DNA from: Competibacteraceae bacterium UBA2792
GTDB taxonomy: Bacteria; Pseudomonadota; Gammaproteobacteria; Competibacterales; Competibacteraceae
Direction of reading: 5' to 3'
DNA: 7,395 nt
NCBI GenBank assembly: GCA_002352125.1
Contig: DEHU01000147.1
Location: forward strand, 2,637-10,031
Numbering within the stretch: the stretch's first letter is position 1; each line of letters starts with the position of its first letter. Of the stretch, positions 5,945 through 7,395 are shown one piece after another. The notes below the pieces were generated by a model. The model did not search any database, was not told the origin of the DNA, and was given only the letters and a program-made list of their open reading frames with translations. The translations under genes and the position numbers were made by a program.

Positions 5945-6107
5945 TAATTCAAAAGCTCTTCAGTTAATCGGTGGCTTAATGCATTTTCCCACATTACCCG
6001 ACCGAACCTCCAGAATCCATATTGAACCAACAGAAAGCGGTGGCTCCGCTAGACGGATCGTTTATGCGAACGCCAATCCGGCCAAACAAAAAGCGGTCCT
6101 GCGATTC
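5945..6107. other. Intergenic region with no gene seen
   Basis: I find no supported open frame on either strand and no tRNA- or riboswitch-like pattern. It separates the DUF3301 gene from the small AT-rich open frame. A weak hairpin at 6036-6050 is listed separately. Confidence 0.6.
6036..6050 (-). terminator. Weak terminator candidate for the GTPase-DUF3301 pair
   Basis: AGCGG (6036-6040) and CCGCT (6046-6050) form a 5-bp stem with a 5-base loop. On the minus strand the stem is followed by TTCTGTT, an interrupted T-run. It lies 58 bases past the DUF3301 stop. The short stem and imperfect T-tract make this only a candidate. Confidence 0.25.
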
Positions 6108-6431
6108 TCACGGCACCAGCAAATCGCCGCCTTCCATATGCAGCACTTCCACTCGCCAGCCGACCAGCAGCACGCTACCCACCCGACGGATCAAACCGGT
6201 GTCGGTGAATTCGAACACATACAGCCGCTCCAGCTTTAGCCGGCCGTCGCGGTCGCGCCGCCACCACAACCGTTCCAGTGCTACGGTATCGTCCAAAAAC
6301 TGCACATTACTCTGCCGGCAGGCGCGAGAACTGGCAGCGTGGGCTTGCTCGCGGGCGCCGAGGCTATCCCGCCAAAACCACAGGCCGATGCCCGACAGCA
6401 GCAGGAACCCGATCAGAAAGGAAAAGCTCAT
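6108..6431 (-). CDS. DUF3301 family membrane-anchored protein (107 aa)
   Basis: A small protein of the DUF3301 family, function unknown. An N-terminal membrane segment (residues ~3-20, FSFLIGFLLLSGIGLWFW) is followed by a short basic helix with ARE and a conserved Cys (RACRQSNVQFLDDTVAL, 36-52). A beta-rich domain follows with the family's LERLYVFEFTDTG-type strand (87-area) and a repeating arginine/aromatic pattern (ERLWWRRDRDGRLKLERLY). It is predicted to be anchored in the inner membrane; the side facing the C-terminal domain is not clear from the sequence. The start ATG lies four bases after the stop of the upstream GTPase gene, and its weak ribosome site (GAGCC) overlaps that stop. The two are therefore almost certainly co-transcribed and probably translationally coupled. 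The length is normal for the family. Confidence 0.85.
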   Translation of the reverse strand: MSFSFLIGFLLLSGIGLWFWRDSLGAREQAHAASSRACRQSNVQFLDDTVALERLWWRRDRDGRLKLERLYVFEFTDTGLIRRVGSVLLVGWRVEVLHMEGGDLLVP

Positions 6432-6435
6432 CGGC

Positions 6436-7395
6436 TCATAACAGCGGCTTCAGCCGGGACAGAATGTCGTCGCGGGCCTGGGCCAACAACGATTCCCGGT
6501 CGAGGCTGTCGAGGATATCCTGCACCACTCGTTTGGGTCCGCCTTCGCCCCAAGATTTGCCTTGCGCGAAATATTGTTCGGCGGCCTTACCGACCACGTA
6601 GGTACCGTACCATGCCACCGCGCCCTGCGCCCCGGCAGTCACCACCGTCGACAGCCCCAAACTCACGCCCTTGAGCGCCGCCGCCACCAAATTCATGGTC
6701 CACACCGTGCCCATCAGAAACACCAGTTGGGTGAAGATGGTCTTGAGCAGCGAACCGGCCTCGCTGCGACTGATCGGTAAGCCATACACCCGGCTAAGAT
6801 GTACGATCATCGCCGCATCGGTGGCGACCGCCGCCAGGATATCGGCGACCGGGATCGGGTTCAGCGCCACCGCTAAGCCCTTGGCCAAACAATACTTGCG
6901 CACCACTTTCTCGGCCAAATCGCGGCGGACGGCGACGATCTCGCGGCTCAAGCGGTCGGAAAAGCGCCCGGCGAACAAGCCGGCGTTGAGTGCCGCCATG
7001 GTCTTGCCTTCCGCCTTGAGAATGTCCCAGATCCGCTCGCGCAACGCGGTCACGTCCATCGCAGGCCGGCGGCGGGTCTCGGTTTCGTTGCCGTCGGCGC
7101 CCACCAGAATCACGATGCGTTCGGCGGGCTGCGCGGCGGCGGTGAGAATGTCCCGCGGGTGGATGAGTCCTTCGGTTCGCTGGCGCAAGGTCTCCAGCAA
7201 CAACTCGCGGTCGGCTTGGGTGTAGCGGTCGATCTTGTTCAGCACCAACACCAGCCGCTGCGCCGCGCTTTTCACCTGGCGCAACGCCTTGAGCTCGGTA
7301 TCGGTGATATCGCCGTCCACCACGAACAACACCAGGTCGCAACGGCTGGCCACATCGTGAGCGAGCTGTTCGCGCTCCTCGCCGGCCACTTCGTT
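6436..7395 (-). CDS. GTPase with C-terminal DUF697 domain (5' end outside window)
   Basis: The C-terminal 319 residues of a GTP-binding protein of the Era/YcjX-like kind fused to a DUF697 domain. The visible part starts with NEVAGEERE, which normally follows the G3 motif DTPG just outside the window. A hydrophobic strand LVLFVVDGD (21-29), the guanine-specifying NKID (53-56) and a G5-like TAAAQP (85-90) complete the visible G domain. From ~125 onward comes DUF697, with ALNPIPVADILAAVATDAAMI (177-197), YGLPISRSEAG (204-214) and two hydrophobic stretches (~219-240 and ~243-270) that may associate with the membrane. The C-terminus is a charged helix. The P-loop and switch I are not visible. The GTG at 7389 is internal to the gene, not a start. 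It is the first gene of a pair with DUF3301. The function is unknown; membrane-linked GTPase activity is inferred from the domains. Confidence 0.9.
   Translation of the reverse strand, partial: NEVAGEEREQLAHDVASRCDLVLFVVDGDITDTELKALRQVKSAAQRLVLVLNKIDRYTQADRELLLETLRQRTEGLIHPRDILTAAAQPAERIVILVGADGNETETRRRPAMDVTALRERIWDILKAEGKTMAALNAGLFAGRFSDRLSREIVAVRRDLAEKVVRKYCLAKGLAVALNPIPVADILAAVATDAAMIVHLSRVYGLPISRSEAGSLLKTIFTQLVFLMGTVWTMNLVAAALKGVSLGLSTVVTAGAQGAVAWYGTYVVGKAAEQYFAQGKSWGEGGPKRVVQDILDSLDRESLLAQARDDILSRLKPLL

Noticed and set aside
6101..6127. GCGATT and AATCGC hairpin at the DUF3301 3' end, with five Ts downstream on the minus strand
   Set aside because: The T-run starts eight bases after the stem and the left part of the stem lies inside the coding sequence, so it does not fit an intrinsic terminator.

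Overview
This 7.4 kb chromosomal window, roughly 60% G+C by eye, reads as a gammaproteobacterium. The main evidence is a SlyB-type glycine-zipper lipoprotein and a DUF3301 protein, a family I know mainly from gammaproteobacteria. There is no sign of phage, transposase, CRISPR, tRNA or rRNA. Genus-level assignment is not possible from the sequence alone.

Layout from left to right: (1) The 5' two-thirds of an acyl-CoA dehydrogenase on the minus strand (2-1150). It has a long extra N-terminal helical region and most resembles (2S)-methylsuccinyl-CoA dehydrogenase of the ethylmalonyl-CoA pathway. (2) A ~300-base divergent control region (1151-1449). It holds an 18-bp near-palindrome, a perfect TATAAT box and a terminator-type hairpin followed by five Ts. 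(3) A 440-residue soluble protein of unknown family on the plus strand (1450-2772). (4) slyB on the minus strand (2853-3323), with its own promoter candidate. (5) A 440-residue polytopic membrane protein on the plus strand (3470-4792), probably a permease of unknown substrate. (6) A hairpin resembling a dispersed intergenic repeat (4817-4853). (7) A BadI-type crotonase on the minus strand (4882-5661), preceded by an AT-rich patch carrying a possible two-helix small membrane protein (5699-5944). (8) A minus-strand pair, DUF3301 (6108-6431) and a GTPase/DUF697 protein (6436-7395, 5' end outside the window), separated by four bases.

The metabolic theme is CoA-thioester chemistry: an acyl-CoA dehydrogenase and a ring-opening CoA hydrolase lie near each other, but they are not in one operon and are separated by unrelated genes. 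The other bad/ali genes of anaerobic benzoate or cyclohexanecarboxylate breakdown are absent here. I see no clear multi-gene novel system. The most interesting parts are the control region at 1187-1426, the unknown 440-residue protein it precedes, and the isolated badI-like gene with its AT-rich upstream patch.
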